Source: Pseudomonas sp. FeN3W (lineage in GTDB: Bacteria; Pseudomonadota; Gammaproteobacteria; Pseudomonadales; Pseudomonadaceae). From it: a stretch of 64,000 nucleotides of DNA. Below the pieces are notes generated by a model. It worked only from the letters and a program-made list of their open reading frames with translations, did not search any database and was not told where the DNA came from. Positions 7,969-16,772 of this stretch are shown one piece after another (positions within the stretch are counted from its first letter, which is position 1; the number at the start of each line of letters is the position of its first letter). The translations under genes were made by a program, and so were the position numbers. The stretch is taken from contig CP136010.1 in NCBI GenBank assembly GCA_030263805.2, forward strand, positions 2,309,001 through 2,373,000. Direction: 5' to 3'.

Positions 7969-7984
7969 AGCAGAATCAGTGCCA
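7969..7984 (-). promoter_or_regulatory. Sigma-54 promoter of glnK-amtB1-amtB2
   Basis: On the minus strand the sequence reads TGGCACTGATTCTGCT. This matches the -24/-12 consensus (TGGCAC, five bases, TTGC) with one mismatch (CTGC) and exact GG-to-GC spacing. The start of transcription would be near 7958, giving a leader of about 180 bases to the glnK ATG. Confidence 0.75.
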
Positions 7985-8060
7985 GCTTTACGCAATGCCC
8001 GTTTTTACGGGGTGCGCGCGGATGGAGTGGATGCCCGACGGACGGTCGCAGGCAGAACGC

Positions 8061-8096
8061 GCACAACTTTGGTGCGCACATGCACCAACAGCTGCT
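8061..8096 (-). promoter_or_regulatory. Probable NtrC enhancer sites for glnK
   Basis: GCACAACTTTGGTGC (8061-8075) matches the NtrC consensus GCACCAACATGGTGC in both half-sites. A second, weaker site GCACCAACAGCTGCT begins at 8082, 21 bases away, or two helical turns. They lie about 110 and 131 bases upstream of the predicted start, the usual place for NtrC enhancers. Confidence 0.6.
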
Positions 8097-8176
8097 CATT
8101 TTTTGTGCACGACACCCGAGAAAGACCGAAAAAAGCCCGTGCTACACTGCGCCCGGTTCAACCACAGGTGTTTTCA

Positions 8177-8437
8177 ATGTTGCCGCCAAAAGCTTTCCTA
8201 GATGCCATCGGCTCCCAGGCCTCGCGCCTGTTCAACGGCGAGACGCCGCTGCCGCGTGGCGAGTTCGAAGCCCAGCTCAAGGGCGTGGTGCAGGGTGCGC
8301 TGAACAAGCTCGACGTGGTCAGCCGCGACGAATTCGACAGCCAGATGGTGGTGCTCGCCCGCACCCGCGCGCGCCTGGAGGCGCTCGAAGCCAAGGTTGC
8401 CGAACTGGAAGAAAAGCTCACGCCGCCCGTGTCCTGA
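8177..8437 (+). CDS. ubiK: Ubiquinone biosynthesis accessory factor UbiK
   Basis: An 86-residue UbiK/YqiC (BMFP) family protein that assists the cytoplasmic Ubi complex in aerobic ubiquinone synthesis. The N-terminal half is amphipathic (MLPPKAFLDAIGSQASRLF) and residues 55-80 form a coiled coil (LARTRARLEALEAKVAELEEKL), the normal family layout. The ATG at 8177 was chosen because the preceding frame (from 7979) spans the glnK control region and has no homology. It is divergent from glnK and 35 bases upstream of comM, as in P. aeruginosa. Confidence 0.93.
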   Translation: MLPPKAFLDAIGSQASRLFNGETPLPRGEFEAQLKGVVQGALNKLDVVSRDEFDSQMVVLARTRARLEALEAKVAELEEKLTPPVS

Positions 8438-8472
8438 CAGACCGGGCCGCGACACGATCAAGGAGTGATCGG

Positions 8473-9969
8473 ATGTCCCTGGCCATAGTTCATAGCCGCG
8501 CACAGATCGGCGTCGAAGCGCCTTCGGTGACCGTCGAAGCCCATCTGGCCAACGGTCTGCCGGCGCTGACCCTGGTCGGCCTGCCGGAAACCGCGGTCAA
8601 GGAAAGCAAGGATCGCGTGCGCAGCGCCATCCTCACCTCCGGCTTCGATTTTCCCGCACGACGCATCACTCTCAATCTTGCCCCCGCCGACCTGCCGAAG
8701 GACGGTGGCCGCTTCGACCTGTCCATTGCCCTGGGCATCCTCGCGGCCAGTGGTCAGCTGCCGGCCGAGCGACTCGACAAGCTGGAATGCCTCGGCGAGC
8801 TGGCACTGTCCGGCGCCCTGCGCCCGGTCCAGGGCGTGCTGCCGGCTGCCCTCGCCGCGCGCGCCGCCGGCCGCGCATTGCTGGTGCCACGGGCCAACGC
8901 CGAGGAGGCCAGTCTGGCCTCCGGGCTCACCGTCTATGCCGCCGAGCACCTGCTCGAGGTCGCCGCGCACTTCAACGGCGTCACGCCGCTCGAACCCTAT
9001 GTCGCCCAGGGTCTGCTGCGGCAGGTCCAGCCCTACCCCGACCTGGCCGACGTGCAAGGCCAGCAGGCGGCCAAGCGCGGGCTGCTGATCGCTGCGGCTG
9101 GCGCGCACAACCTCTTGTTTTCCGGCCCGCCGGGCACCGGCAAGACCCTGCTCGCCAGCCGCCTGCCCGGCCTGTTGCCGCCACTGGACGAACAGGAGGC
9201 GCTGGAAGTCGCCGCCATCCATTCGGTGGCCAGTCACAGCCCCCTCGAACATTGGCCGCAACGCCCCTTTCGGCAGCCCCATCACAGTGCATCCGGCCCT
9301 GCGCTGGTTGGTGGCGGCAGCCGTCCGCAGCCGGGGGAGATCACTCTGGCGCATCAGGGCGTGCTGTTTCTCGATGAACTGCCGGAGTTCGACCGCAAGG
9401 TGCTCGAGGTCTTGCGCGAACCTCTGGAGTCGGGACATATCGTGATCGCCCGGGCCCGCGACAAGGTGCGTTTTCCGGCGCGCTTTCAGCTGGTAGCGGC
9501 GATGAACCCCTGCCCCTGCGGCTATCTGGGCGACCCCAATGGGCGCTGCCGCTGCACACCGGAGCAGATCCAGCGCTATCGCAACAAGCTCTCCGGCCCG
9601 CTGCTCGACCGCATCGATCTGCACCTGACCGTGGCGCGCGAGGCCACGGCCCTCAACGCTGCGCCGCAGACGGGTCAGAGCAGTGCCGTGCTCGCCGCCC
9701 AGGTAGCCCAGGCGCGACAGCTGCAACTTGCCCGTCAGGGCTGCGCCAATGCCTTTCTCGGCCTCGCCGGATTGCGCAGCCACTGCCAGCTCGGCATCGA
9801 GGATCAAACCTGGCTGGAGCGCGCCTGCGAACGCCTGGCGCTGTCGCTACGCGCCGCACACCGTCTGCTCAAGGTGGCGCGCACCCTCGCCGACCTGGAG
9901 CAGGCCGAGCGCATCAGCCGCCAGCATCTTGCCGAAGCCCTGCAATACCGGCCCGGCAGTCAAGGCTGA
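8473..9969 (+). CDS. comM: YifB/ComM family Mg-chelatase-like AAA+ ATPase
   Basis: A 498-residue AAA+ ATPase of the YifB/ComM family. ComM is a hexameric helicase that promotes branch migration during natural transformation, relevant because P. stutzeri is naturally competent. Domains: N-terminal ChlI-like domain (residues 20-140), Walker A GPPGTGKT at 218-225, Walker B VLFLDELPEF near 297, and a C-terminal Mg-chelatase domain. The cysteine-rich MNPCPCGYLGDPNGRCRC segment is a family hallmark. Start at 8473 (MSLAIVHSRA) with AGGAG upstream; longer frames are spurious. All ATPase motifs appear intact. Confidence 0.95.
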   Translation: MSLAIVHSRAQIGVEAPSVTVEAHLANGLPALTLVGLPETAVKESKDRVRSAILTSGFDFPARRITLNLAPADLPKDGGRFDLSIALGILAASGQLPAERLDKLECLGELALSGALRPVQGVLPAALAARAAGRALLVPRANAEEASLASGLTVYAAEHLLEVAAHFNGVTPLEPYVAQGLLRQVQPYPDLADVQGQQAAKRGLLIAAAGAHNLLFSGPPGTGKTLLASRLPGLLPPLDEQEALEVAAIHSVASHSPLEHWPQRPFRQPHHSASGPALVGGGSRPQPGEITLAHQGVLFLDELPEFDRKVLEVLREPLESGHIVIARARDKVRFPARFQLVAAMNPCPCGYLGDPNGRCRCTPEQIQRYRNKLSGPLLDRIDLHLTVAREATALNAAPQTGQSSAVLAAQVAQARQLQLARQGCANAFLGLAGLRSHCQLGIEDQTWLERACERLALSLRAAHRLLKVARTLADLEQAERISRQHLAEALQYRPGSQG

Positions 9970-10101
9970 GATTGTTCAAGCACGGGCCTTCAGACACCAT
10001 CAATTAGCTGCGGACGACCGGCACCCTTTGCGGTCTGTGTTAAGTTAGCTGGCTTTCGCCACAGGCGGCCACTCCCCAGACACAACCCGAAGGAGCGCAG
10101 C

Positions 10102-12075
10102 ATGGAGGCAAAACAGCCCTCGTCTTCCCACCTCAACGCCCCGGTCTTCTATGGCTCGGCGGTCATCATCCTGGTCCTGGTGATCTACAGCGTGGCCTTC
10201 CAGAGCCACGCGCAGACGCTGTTTGGCGATACCCAAGCCTGGATCATCGCCAACGTCAGCTGGCTCTACATTCTCGCCGTCGCACTCATCCTGCTGATGG
10301 TGGTGCTGCTGGCGTTCAGTCGTTACGGCGACATCAAGCTCGGACCGGATCACAGCGAACCGGACTACAGCGCCCTGACCTGGTTCGCCATGCTGTTCTC
10401 CGCCGGCATGGGTATCGGCCTGATGTTCTTCGGCGTGGCCGAACCGGTGATGCATTTCCTTTCGCCGCCGACGGGCGAAGGCGGCACGGTCCTCGCCGCC
10501 CGCGACGCGATGAAGATCACCTTCTTCCACTGGGGCCTGCATGCCTGGTCGATCTACGCCATCGTGGCGATGATCCTGGCCTACTTCGCCTACCGCCACG
10601 GCCTGCCGCTGACCCTGCGCTCGGCGCTCTACCCGCTGATCGGCGAACGCATCCACGGACCGATCGGGCACGCCGTGGACATCTTCGCCATCATCGGCAC
10701 GGTGCTCGGCGTCGCCACCTCGCTGGGCCTGGGCGTCACCCAGATCAACACCGGGCTCAACCACCTGTACGGATTGCCGATATCGGTGCCGGTGCAGATC
10801 GGCCTGATCATCGCCACCACGCTGCTGGCGACGATCTCGGTGGTCACCGGGCTGGACAAGGGAGTGCGCCGGCTGTCCGAGCTGAACCTGACGCTGGCGG
10901 GCCTGCTCATGCTGCTGGTGCTGGTCGCCGGACCCACGGTGTTCATCCTGCAGACCTTCGTGCAGAACACCGGCAGCTACCTGTCGGACATCGTCGACAA
11001 GACCTTCAACCTCTACGCCTACGAGCCGAACGACTGGATCGGCGGCTGGACCCTGTTCTACTGGGGCTGGTGGTTGGCCTGGTCGCCCTTCGTCGGCCTG
11101 TTCATCGCACGCATCTCCCGTGGCCGCACGATCCGCGAGTTCGTCGCCGGCGTGCTGCTGGTGCCGACGGCGTTCACCCTGCTGTGGATGACCGTGTTCG
11201 GCGACAGCGCGATCCACATGATCCTCTGGGAGCACGTCACCAGCCTCGGTGAAGCCATCGAGCAGGACAGTTCGCTGGCGTTGTTCGCCTTCCTCGAGCA
11301 TTTCCCCTTCTCGGGCTTCATCTCGCTGATCGCCATCATCATGGTGGTGGTGTTCTTCGTCACCTCGGCGGACTCCGGCGCACTGGTGGTGGACATGCTC
11401 GCCTCCGGCGGCCAGCAGGGCACGCCGGTCTGGCAGCGCATCTTCTGGGCCGCCTCCATGGGCGGCGTGGCCATCGCGCTGCTGCTGGCCGACGGCCTGA
11501 CCGCGCTGCAGACGGCGACCATTGCCAGCGCCCTGCCCTTCACCATCGCGCTGCTCTGTTCGATGTGGGGCCTGCTCAAGGCGCTGCGCCTGGATGCCAC
11601 CAAGCAGGGCCTGCGCTACCAGGCCCTGAGCATTTCACCCAGTGCTCCGCGCAGTGCCGGTGGCTGGCAACGTCGCCTGCGTACGCTGATGCTGTTCCCG
11701 CGACGCGCCCATGTGGTGCGCTTCATCACCGAAGTGGTGCGCCCGGCCTACGAGGACATCGCCGAGGAAATGCGCAAGCAGGGCTATGCGGTGGAGATCA
11801 GCGAAGGTGACGATCGTCGCTTGCGCTTCGAGATCACCCACGAAGGCGAGCCGGACTTCATCTACGAGGTGCGCCCGCGGGCCTACGCCATGCCGAGTTT
11901 CATCGCCACCAGCGAGGACGACGAGCGCGAGGAGCGCAAGTACTTCCGCGCCGAGGTGCATCTCAAGGAAGGCGGCCAGGACTATGACGTGATGGGCTGG
12001 AGCCGGGAAGACGTGATCGGAGACATCCTCGGCCAGTACGAAAAGCACATGCACTTCCTGCACATGGTTCGCTGA
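10102..12075 (+). CDS. betT: BCCT family choline/betaine transporter BetT
   Basis: Inner-membrane sodium- or proton-coupled transporter of choline-type substrates for osmoprotection, 657 residues with 12 membrane segments. The BCCT signature appears as WWLAWSPFVGLFIARISRG (about residues 324-342), preceded by the glycine-rich AGMGIGLMFFGVAEPV. The long C-terminal tail (about residues 500-657) is cytoplasmic and charged, as in BetT proteins where it senses osmotic stress. The gene has an AAGGAG site and stands alone between comM and the convergent GGDEF/EAL gene. Choline rather than betaine is inferred from the tail and similarity to BetT. Confidence 0.93.
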   Translation: MEAKQPSSSHLNAPVFYGSAVIILVLVIYSVAFQSHAQTLFGDTQAWIIANVSWLYILAVALILLMVVLLAFSRYGDIKLGPDHSEPDYSALTWFAMLFSAGMGIGLMFFGVAEPVMHFLSPPTGEGGTVLAARDAMKITFFHWGLHAWSIYAIVAMILAYFAYRHGLPLTLRSALYPLIGERIHGPIGHAVDIFAIIGTVLGVATSLGLGVTQINTGLNHLYGLPISVPVQIGLIIATTLLATISVVTGLDKGVRRLSELNLTLAGLLMLLVLVAGPTVFILQTFVQNTGSYLSDIVDKTFNLYAYEPNDWIGGWTLFYWGWWLAWSPFVGLFIARISRGRTIREFVAGVLLVPTAFTLLWMTVFGDSAIHMILWEHVTSLGEAIEQDSSLALFAFLEHFPFSGFISLIAIIMVVVFFVTSADSGALVVDMLASGGQQGTPVWQRIFWAASMGGVAIALLLADGLTALQTATIASALPFTIALLCSMWGLLKALRLDATKQGLRYQALSISPSAPRSAGGWQRRLRTLMLFPRRAHVVRFITEVVRPAYEDIAEEMRKQGYAVEISEGDDRRLRFEITHEGEPDFIYEVRPRAYAMPSFIATSEDDEREERKYFRAEVHLKEGGQDYDVMGWSREDVIGDILGQYEKHMHFLHMVR

Positions 12076-12082
12076 AGCCGAG

Positions 12083-12110
12083 CCGCGTCCTGGCGCCGGC
12101 CAGGACGCGG
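12083..12110. terminator. Hairpin between convergent betT and GGDEF/EAL genes
   Basis: A perfect 12-bp stem, CCGCGTCCTGGC (12083-12094) / GCCAGGACGCGG (12099-12110), with a GCCG loop. It starts 7 bases past the betT stop and ends 4 bases before the convergent gene's stop. No U-tract on either strand, so its efficiency is uncertain. Confidence 0.65.
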
Positions 12111-12114
12111 TCGA

Positions 12115-13752
12115 TCAGTGCGCCAGGCCGGCGGCCAGTCGCTCGGCGCTCATGAAATGCAGCAGCTCGGCCAACGGCAATGGCTGGCTGACCAGATAGC
12201 CCTGCACCTGCTGCGCGCCGAACTGGCGCAGCAACTCGAGCTGCGCGGTGGTCTCGACGCCCTCTGCAACCACATCCAGATCGAGGTTGTGCGCCAAACC
12301 GACCATCGCCTGCACCAGTTGCGACTTCTCGGGCCGCACGACCATGCCGGCGACGAAGCTCTTGTCGATCTTCAGCAGCGTGATCGGCAGGCTGGACAGG
12401 TGCACGAACGATGAAAAGCCGGTGCCGAAGTCGTCCAGCGAGAAGCGTACGCCGAGCTCGCCCAGCGCATGCATGGCGCTCTGCACCTGCTCGCTGCGGC
12501 GCATCACCGCGGTTTCCGTGAGTTCGAATTCCAGCCAGTGCGGGTCGATGCCGCGCTCGTCGATCAGCCGGTTGAGGGTCGGCAGCAGCTGGCTGTCCTG
12601 AAACTGGCGGAACGACAGATTGATCGCCATGTGCAGCGAATCCGCGCCGCCCTCGTGCAGGCTTTGCAGATCGCGCAGCGCGCGGGCGATCACCCAGTAG
12701 CCGAGCGGCACGATCAGCCCGCTCTCCTCGGCCATGGGAATGAAGGCATCGGGCGCCAGCAGACCGCGCTCCGGATGCAGCCAGCGCACCAGCGCCTCCA
12801 GCCCGACGATGCGCCCGCTTTCCAGGCACAGCCGCGGCTGGTAGTGCAGCTCCAGCTCACCGCGACGCAACGCACGGCGCAGTTCGCCCTCCTGATCGGC
12901 GAGGCTGCGCGCGCTGCGACTGACCTGTTCATCGTAGAAACACCAGGTGCAGCCTTGGCCAGCCTTGGCCTGGCGCATGGCGATCTGCGCGTGCCAAAGC
13001 AGCGGATCGGCGTCGATCCCCTCGCTGGCGCGCGCCAGTCCGACGCTGCAGCCGAGCATCAGGCTCTCGCCCTCCACCCAGTAAGGCTCCGCCAGTGCTT
13101 CGACGATGCGATCGGCGACCGCCACTGCGCGCTCCGGATCGTCGCGGGTATCGAGCAGCAGGGCGAACTCGTCGCCGCCCAGCCGCGCCAGCATGTCGCC
13201 GACCTCCAGCTGCGCCTTGAGCCGCGCCACCACCTGCAGGATCAAGCGGTCCCCAGCCTGGTGGCCGAGGGCATCGTTGACGTGGCGAAAGTTGTCCAGA
13301 TCGAGATAGCCGAGCACCAGACCCTGCTCCTGATGCTCGGCCAGGGCCTCGAACAGCAGCGCCTGGAAGCCCTGGCGGTTGACGATACCGGTGTGCGGAT
13401 CCTGCTCGGCCAGCCTTTGCAAGGTGCCCTGCAGGTTGCAGCGCTCGCGCACATAGCGCAGGCAGCGGCGCAGCACCTCGGCGCTGAGCTGGTCGCCCAC
13501 CAGCCAGTCGACCGCGCCTTCCGGCATCTGCGCCGGCTCCTCGTCGAGCAGCAGAATCAGCGGCCAGGGGAAGCGTTCGGCGAGCGCCTGGCATTCCGGC
13601 GTCGCCAGCAACAGGCAGGGCGTTTCCAGATACGCGCTGGCCGTGTCCCAATCCGCCGCAATGATCAGCCGCTCCGCGCTGTGCGAGCCCTGCAGGCAGG
13701 CGTGCAGCCGCTCGGCCCATTCGGATCGATCGGCCAACAGCAACAGCGGCAT
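12115..13752 (-). CDS. c-di-GMP signalling protein, GGDEF and EAL domains
   Basis: A 545-residue cytoplasmic protein: an N-terminal segment resembling a receiver domain (residues 1-105), a diguanylate cyclase domain with intact RLGGDEF near 190-196, and a phosphodiesterase domain with EALVRW at 319-324, DDFGTG near 440 and EGVET near 497. Both active-site motifs are complete, so it may be bifunctional, or the GGDEF may bind GTP to activate the EAL domain. The N-terminal segment lacks the usual phospho-acceptor context. Start at 13752 gives MPLLLLADRSEW; a TTG at 13896 would add 48 residues without recognisable homology. It is divergent from rep, the position of PA5295 in P. aeruginosa. Confidence 0.9.
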   Translation of the reverse strand: MPLLLLADRSEWAERLHACLQGSHSAERLIIAADWDTASAYLETPCLLLATPECQALAERFPWPLILLLDEEPAQMPEGAVDWLVGDQLSAEVLRRCLRYVRERCNLQGTLQRLAEQDPHTGIVNRQGFQALLFEALAEHQEQGLVLGYLDLDNFRHVNDALGHQAGDRLILQVVARLKAQLEVGDMLARLGGDEFALLLDTRDDPERAVAVADRIVEALAEPYWVEGESLMLGCSVGLARASEGIDADPLLWHAQIAMRQAKAGQGCTWCFYDEQVSRSARSLADQEGELRRALRRGELELHYQPRLCLESGRIVGLEALVRWLHPERGLLAPDAFIPMAEESGLIVPLGYWVIARALRDLQSLHEGGADSLHMAINLSFRQFQDSQLLPTLNRLIDERGIDPHWLEFELTETAVMRRSEQVQSAMHALGELGVRFSLDDFGTGFSSFVHLSSLPITLLKIDKSFVAGMVVRPEKSQLVQAMVGLAHNLDLDVVAEGVETTAQLELLRQFGAQQVQGYLVSQPLPLAELLHFMSAERLAAGLAH

Positions 13753-13999
13753 GGATTGAGCGGGCGCTGGCAAGCGGCCTCCGGACTCAGTGATTTGCAA
13801 GACGGGCGGTACACACCCGGTTTCCCGCACAACCCTATGCAAACGCCCTGCCTCCTGCAGCGCGCATAAGACTAATCCATTATTTCGATCAGCCAAGCCC
13901 CAAGCGCGACGATCGGTGCTTTATTGCGTCCTCGACCCGCCTGCATCAGCCTTTCGGCCTGTTAAACTCGCGCCCCCCGTTTCGAACGACCTGAACGAC

Positions 14000-16009
14000 A
14001 TGTCCCGACTCAACCCTCGGCAGCAGGAAGCCGTGAACTACGTCGGCGGCCCCCTGCTGGTGCTCGCCGGTGCCGGCTCCGGCAAGACCAGCGTGATCAC
14101 CCGCAAGATCGCCTATCTGGTGCAGCAATGCGGCATCCAGGCCCGCCACATCGTCGCCATGACCTTCACCAACAAGGCCGCACGCGAGATGAAGGAACGC
14201 GTCGGCACGCTGCTCAAGGGCAGCGAGGCGCGCGGGCTGACCGTGTCCACCTTCCACAACCTGGGCATGAACATCATCCGCAAGGAATACGCACGCCTGG
14301 GCTACAAGCCGGGCTTCTCGATCTTCGATGACGGCGACATCAAGGCGCTGCTCACCGACATCATGCAGAAGGAGTATTCCGGCGACGACGGTGCCGACGA
14401 GATCAAGAACTACATCGACAGCTGGAAGAACGACCTGATCCTGCCGGACGAGGCCCTGGCGGGCGCCCGCAATCCCAAGGAACAGACCGCCGCCATCGTC
14501 TACCTGCACTACCAGCGCACGCTCAAGGCGTACAACGCGGTGGACTTCAACGACCTGATCCTGCTGCCGGTGAAGCTGTTCCAGGAGCACGCCGACATCC
14601 TGGAGAAATGGCAGAACCGCATCCGCTACCTGCTGGTCGACGAATACCAGGACACCAACGCCAGCCAGTACCTGCTGGTGAAGCTGCTGGTGGGCATGCG
14701 CAACCAGTTCACCGTGGTCGGTGATGACGACCAGTCGATCTATGCCTGGCGCGGCGCGCGCCCGGAAAACCTGATGCTGCTGAAGGAGGACTATCCGTCC
14801 TTGAAAGTGGTGATGCTGGAGCAGAACTACCGCTCCACCAGCCGCATCCTCAAATGCGCCAACATCCTCATCGCCAACAACCCACACGTGTTCGAGAAGC
14901 AGCTGTGGTCGGAGATGGGCCATGGCGACGAGATCCGTGTGATCCGCACGCGCAACGAGGACGCCGAATGCGAGCGGGTGGCGCTGGAGATTCTTACCGA
15001 GCACCTGCGCACCCAGCGCCCGTACAGCGACTTCGCCATCCTCTACCGCGGCAACTACCAGGCCAAGCTGATGGAGCTGAAGTTGCAGCACCACCAGATT
15101 CCCTATCGCCTGTCCGGCGGCACCAGCTTCTTCGCCCGCCAGGAGGTGAAGGACCTGATGAGCTACTTCCGCCTGCTGGTCAACCCGGACGACGACAACG
15201 CCTTCCTGCGCGTGATCAACGTGCCGCGCCGCGAGATCGGCTCGACCACCCTGGAAAAGCTCGGCAACTACGCCAGCGAACGCGGCATCAGCATGTACGC
15301 CGCATCCGACGAGATCGGCCTCGGCGCGCATCTGGACAGCCGTTACGCCGAGCGCCTGGCGCGCTTCAAGCACTGGATGGACAACGTGCGCCAGCAATGC
15401 GTGGTCAACGAGCCGATCGCCGCCATCCGTAGCATGGTGATGGACATCGACTACGAGAACTGGCTGCGCCAGAACGCCTCCAGCGACAAGGTGGCCGACG
15501 CGCGCATGGGCAACGTCTGGTTCCTCGTCGACGCGCTGAAAAGCACGCTGGAAAAAGACGAAGACGGCGACATGACCATCGAGGACGCCATCGGCAAGCT
15601 GGTGCTTCGCGACATGCTCGAACGCCAGCAGGAAGAGGAAGAAGGCGCCGAGGGCGTGCAGATGATGACCATGCACGCCTCCAAGGGCCTGGAATTTCCC
15701 TCGGTGTACATCATCGGCTTCGAGGAGGAAATCCTGCCGCACCGCTCCAGCATCGAGGCCGACACCATCGAGGAAGAGCGGCGCCTGGCCTACGTCGGCA
15801 TCACCCGCGCCAAGCGCAACCTGGCGCTGACCTTCGCCGCCAAGCGCAAGCAGTACGGCGAGATCATCGATTGCACGCCGAGCCGCTTCCTCGACGAGCT
15901 GCCGCCCGAGGACCTGGTCTGGGAAGGCCAGGAAGACGCGCCGGTGGAGGTCAAGGCCGCGCGCGGCAACGACGCCCTCGCGGCGATGCGGGCGATGCTC
16001 AAGCGCTGA
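14000..16009 (+). CDS. rep: ATP-dependent DNA helicase Rep
   Basis: Superfamily 1A 3'-5' helicase that helps replication forks pass bound proteins. The 669-residue length matches Rep. Motifs: Walker A GAGSGKT at residues 24-30, Walker B LLVDEYQDTN near 213-222, QNYRS, and motif VI VGITRAKRNL near the end. Start at 14000 (MSRLNPRQQEAV); the frame upstream to 13790 overlaps the divergent gene's promoter region and shows no similarity. The C-terminus lacks a long RNA-polymerase-binding tail as in UvrD, supporting Rep rather than UvrD. Confidence 0.95.
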   Translation: MSRLNPRQQEAVNYVGGPLLVLAGAGSGKTSVITRKIAYLVQQCGIQARHIVAMTFTNKAAREMKERVGTLLKGSEARGLTVSTFHNLGMNIIRKEYARLGYKPGFSIFDDGDIKALLTDIMQKEYSGDDGADEIKNYIDSWKNDLILPDEALAGARNPKEQTAAIVYLHYQRTLKAYNAVDFNDLILLPVKLFQEHADILEKWQNRIRYLLVDEYQDTNASQYLLVKLLVGMRNQFTVVGDDDQSIYAWRGARPENLMLLKEDYPSLKVVMLEQNYRSTSRILKCANILIANNPHVFEKQLWSEMGHGDEIRVIRTRNEDAECERVALEILTEHLRTQRPYSDFAILYRGNYQAKLMELKLQHHQIPYRLSGGTSFFARQEVKDLMSYFRLLVNPDDDNAFLRVINVPRREIGSTTLEKLGNYASERGISMYAASDEIGLGAHLDSRYAERLARFKHWMDNVRQQCVVNEPIAAIRSMVMDIDYENWLRQNASSDKVADARMGNVWFLVDALKSTLEKDEDGDMTIEDAIGKLVLRDMLERQQEEEEGAEGVQMMTMHASKGLEFPSVYIIGFEEEILPHRSSIEADTIEEERRLAYVGITRAKRNLALTFAAKRKQYGEIIDCTPSRFLDELPPEDLVWEGQEDAPVEVKAARGNDALAAMRAMLKR

Positions 16010-16097
16010 CGCGCCGCCTCCGATTTCTCGCGACCGATTTGAATCCTGTAACCCGGGCGCGGCATGCTGATGGCGTCGCGATTTCGGGAGGGTTGGG

Positions 16098-16715
16098 ATG
16101 TACCACGGCGAACGCTTCAATGCCTGGACACACCTGGTCGGTGCTGCGCTGGCGTGCCTCGGTGCGATCTGGCTGCTGGTACTGGCGGCGCTCGACGGTG
16201 AGCTGGCGAAGATCGTCAGCGCAGCGATCTACGGCCCCAGCCTGATCCTGCTCTACAGCATCTCGACGCTCTACCACAGCCTGCGCGGGCGGGCGAAGGT
16301 GGTCATGCGCAAGCTCGATCATCTGTCGATCTACCTGCTGATCGCCGGCAGCTACACGCCGTTCTGCCTGGTGACCCTGGCCGGCGCCTGGGGCTGGACG
16401 CTGTTCGGCATCGTCTGGGGCCTGGCGCTGATCGGCATGGCGCAGGAGATCAAGCCGCGCTCGGAAGCACGGGTGCTGTCACTGGTGATCTACGCGGTGA
16501 TGGGCTGGATCGTGCTGGTGGCGGTCAAGCCGCTGTTCGCCGCCCTGGGCGGCGCCGGTTTCACCTGGTTGCTGGCCGGCGGCATCTGCTACACGGTGGG
16601 CATCGTGTTCTTCGTCTTCGACGAGCGTTTTCGCCATTGGCACGGCATCTGGCACCTCTTCGTGATGGTCGGCAGCCTGCTGCACTTCATCGCGATTCTG
16701 TTCTACGTGATCTGA
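16098..16715 (+). CDS. trhA: PAQR / hemolysin III family membrane protein
   Basis: A 205-residue seven-span inner-membrane protein of the hemolysin III (TrhA/YqfA) family, related to eukaryotic PAQR receptors; E. coli TrhA affects membrane energetics. Conserved residues include the metal-site histidines in LYHSL (near residue 58), KLDHLSIYLLIAGSYTP, and the C-terminal HWHGIWHLFVMVGSLLHF. A GGAGG site precedes the ATG. The gene marks the left edge of a block that separates rep from xpt. It is not a true haemolysin on present evidence. Confidence 0.9.
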   Translation: MYHGERFNAWTHLVGAALACLGAIWLLVLAALDGELAKIVSAAIYGPSLILLYSISTLYHSLRGRAKVVMRKLDHLSIYLLIAGSYTPFCLVTLAGAWGWTLFGIVWGLALIGMAQEIKPRSEARVLSLVIYAVMGWIVLVAVKPLFAALGGAGFTWLLAGGICYTVGIVFFVFDERFRHWHGIWHLFVMVGSLLHFIAILFYVI

Positions 16716-16772
16716 CCCGGAGCCTGTTTTTAACGCAGCAGGACCGACGCGCAGCAGATCTTGAGCCTGCCC

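Larger units (their letters stand above)
7778..8176. other. Intergenic region between glnK and ubiK
   Basis: About 400 bases without a gene. It holds the glnK leader, its sigma-54 promoter and NtrC-type sites. A further symmetrical TGCACC/GGTGCA pair lies at 7930-7951 inside the leader, with spacing too long for a normal NtrC site. A TACACT hexamer near 8150 could be the -10 of ubiK, but no good -35 was found. Confidence 0.6.

Noticed and set aside
8458..9807. Long open frame antisense to comM
   Set aside because: Shadow frame of a strongly supported AAA+ gene; low-complexity composition.
13946..16120. Long open frame antisense to rep
   Set aside because: Typical GC-rich shadow frame; rep has all helicase motifs and the antisense product shows no recognisable domain.
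16098..16715. Haemolysin virulence factor
   Set aside because: The hemolysin III name is historical; the protein is a PAQR-type membrane protein.
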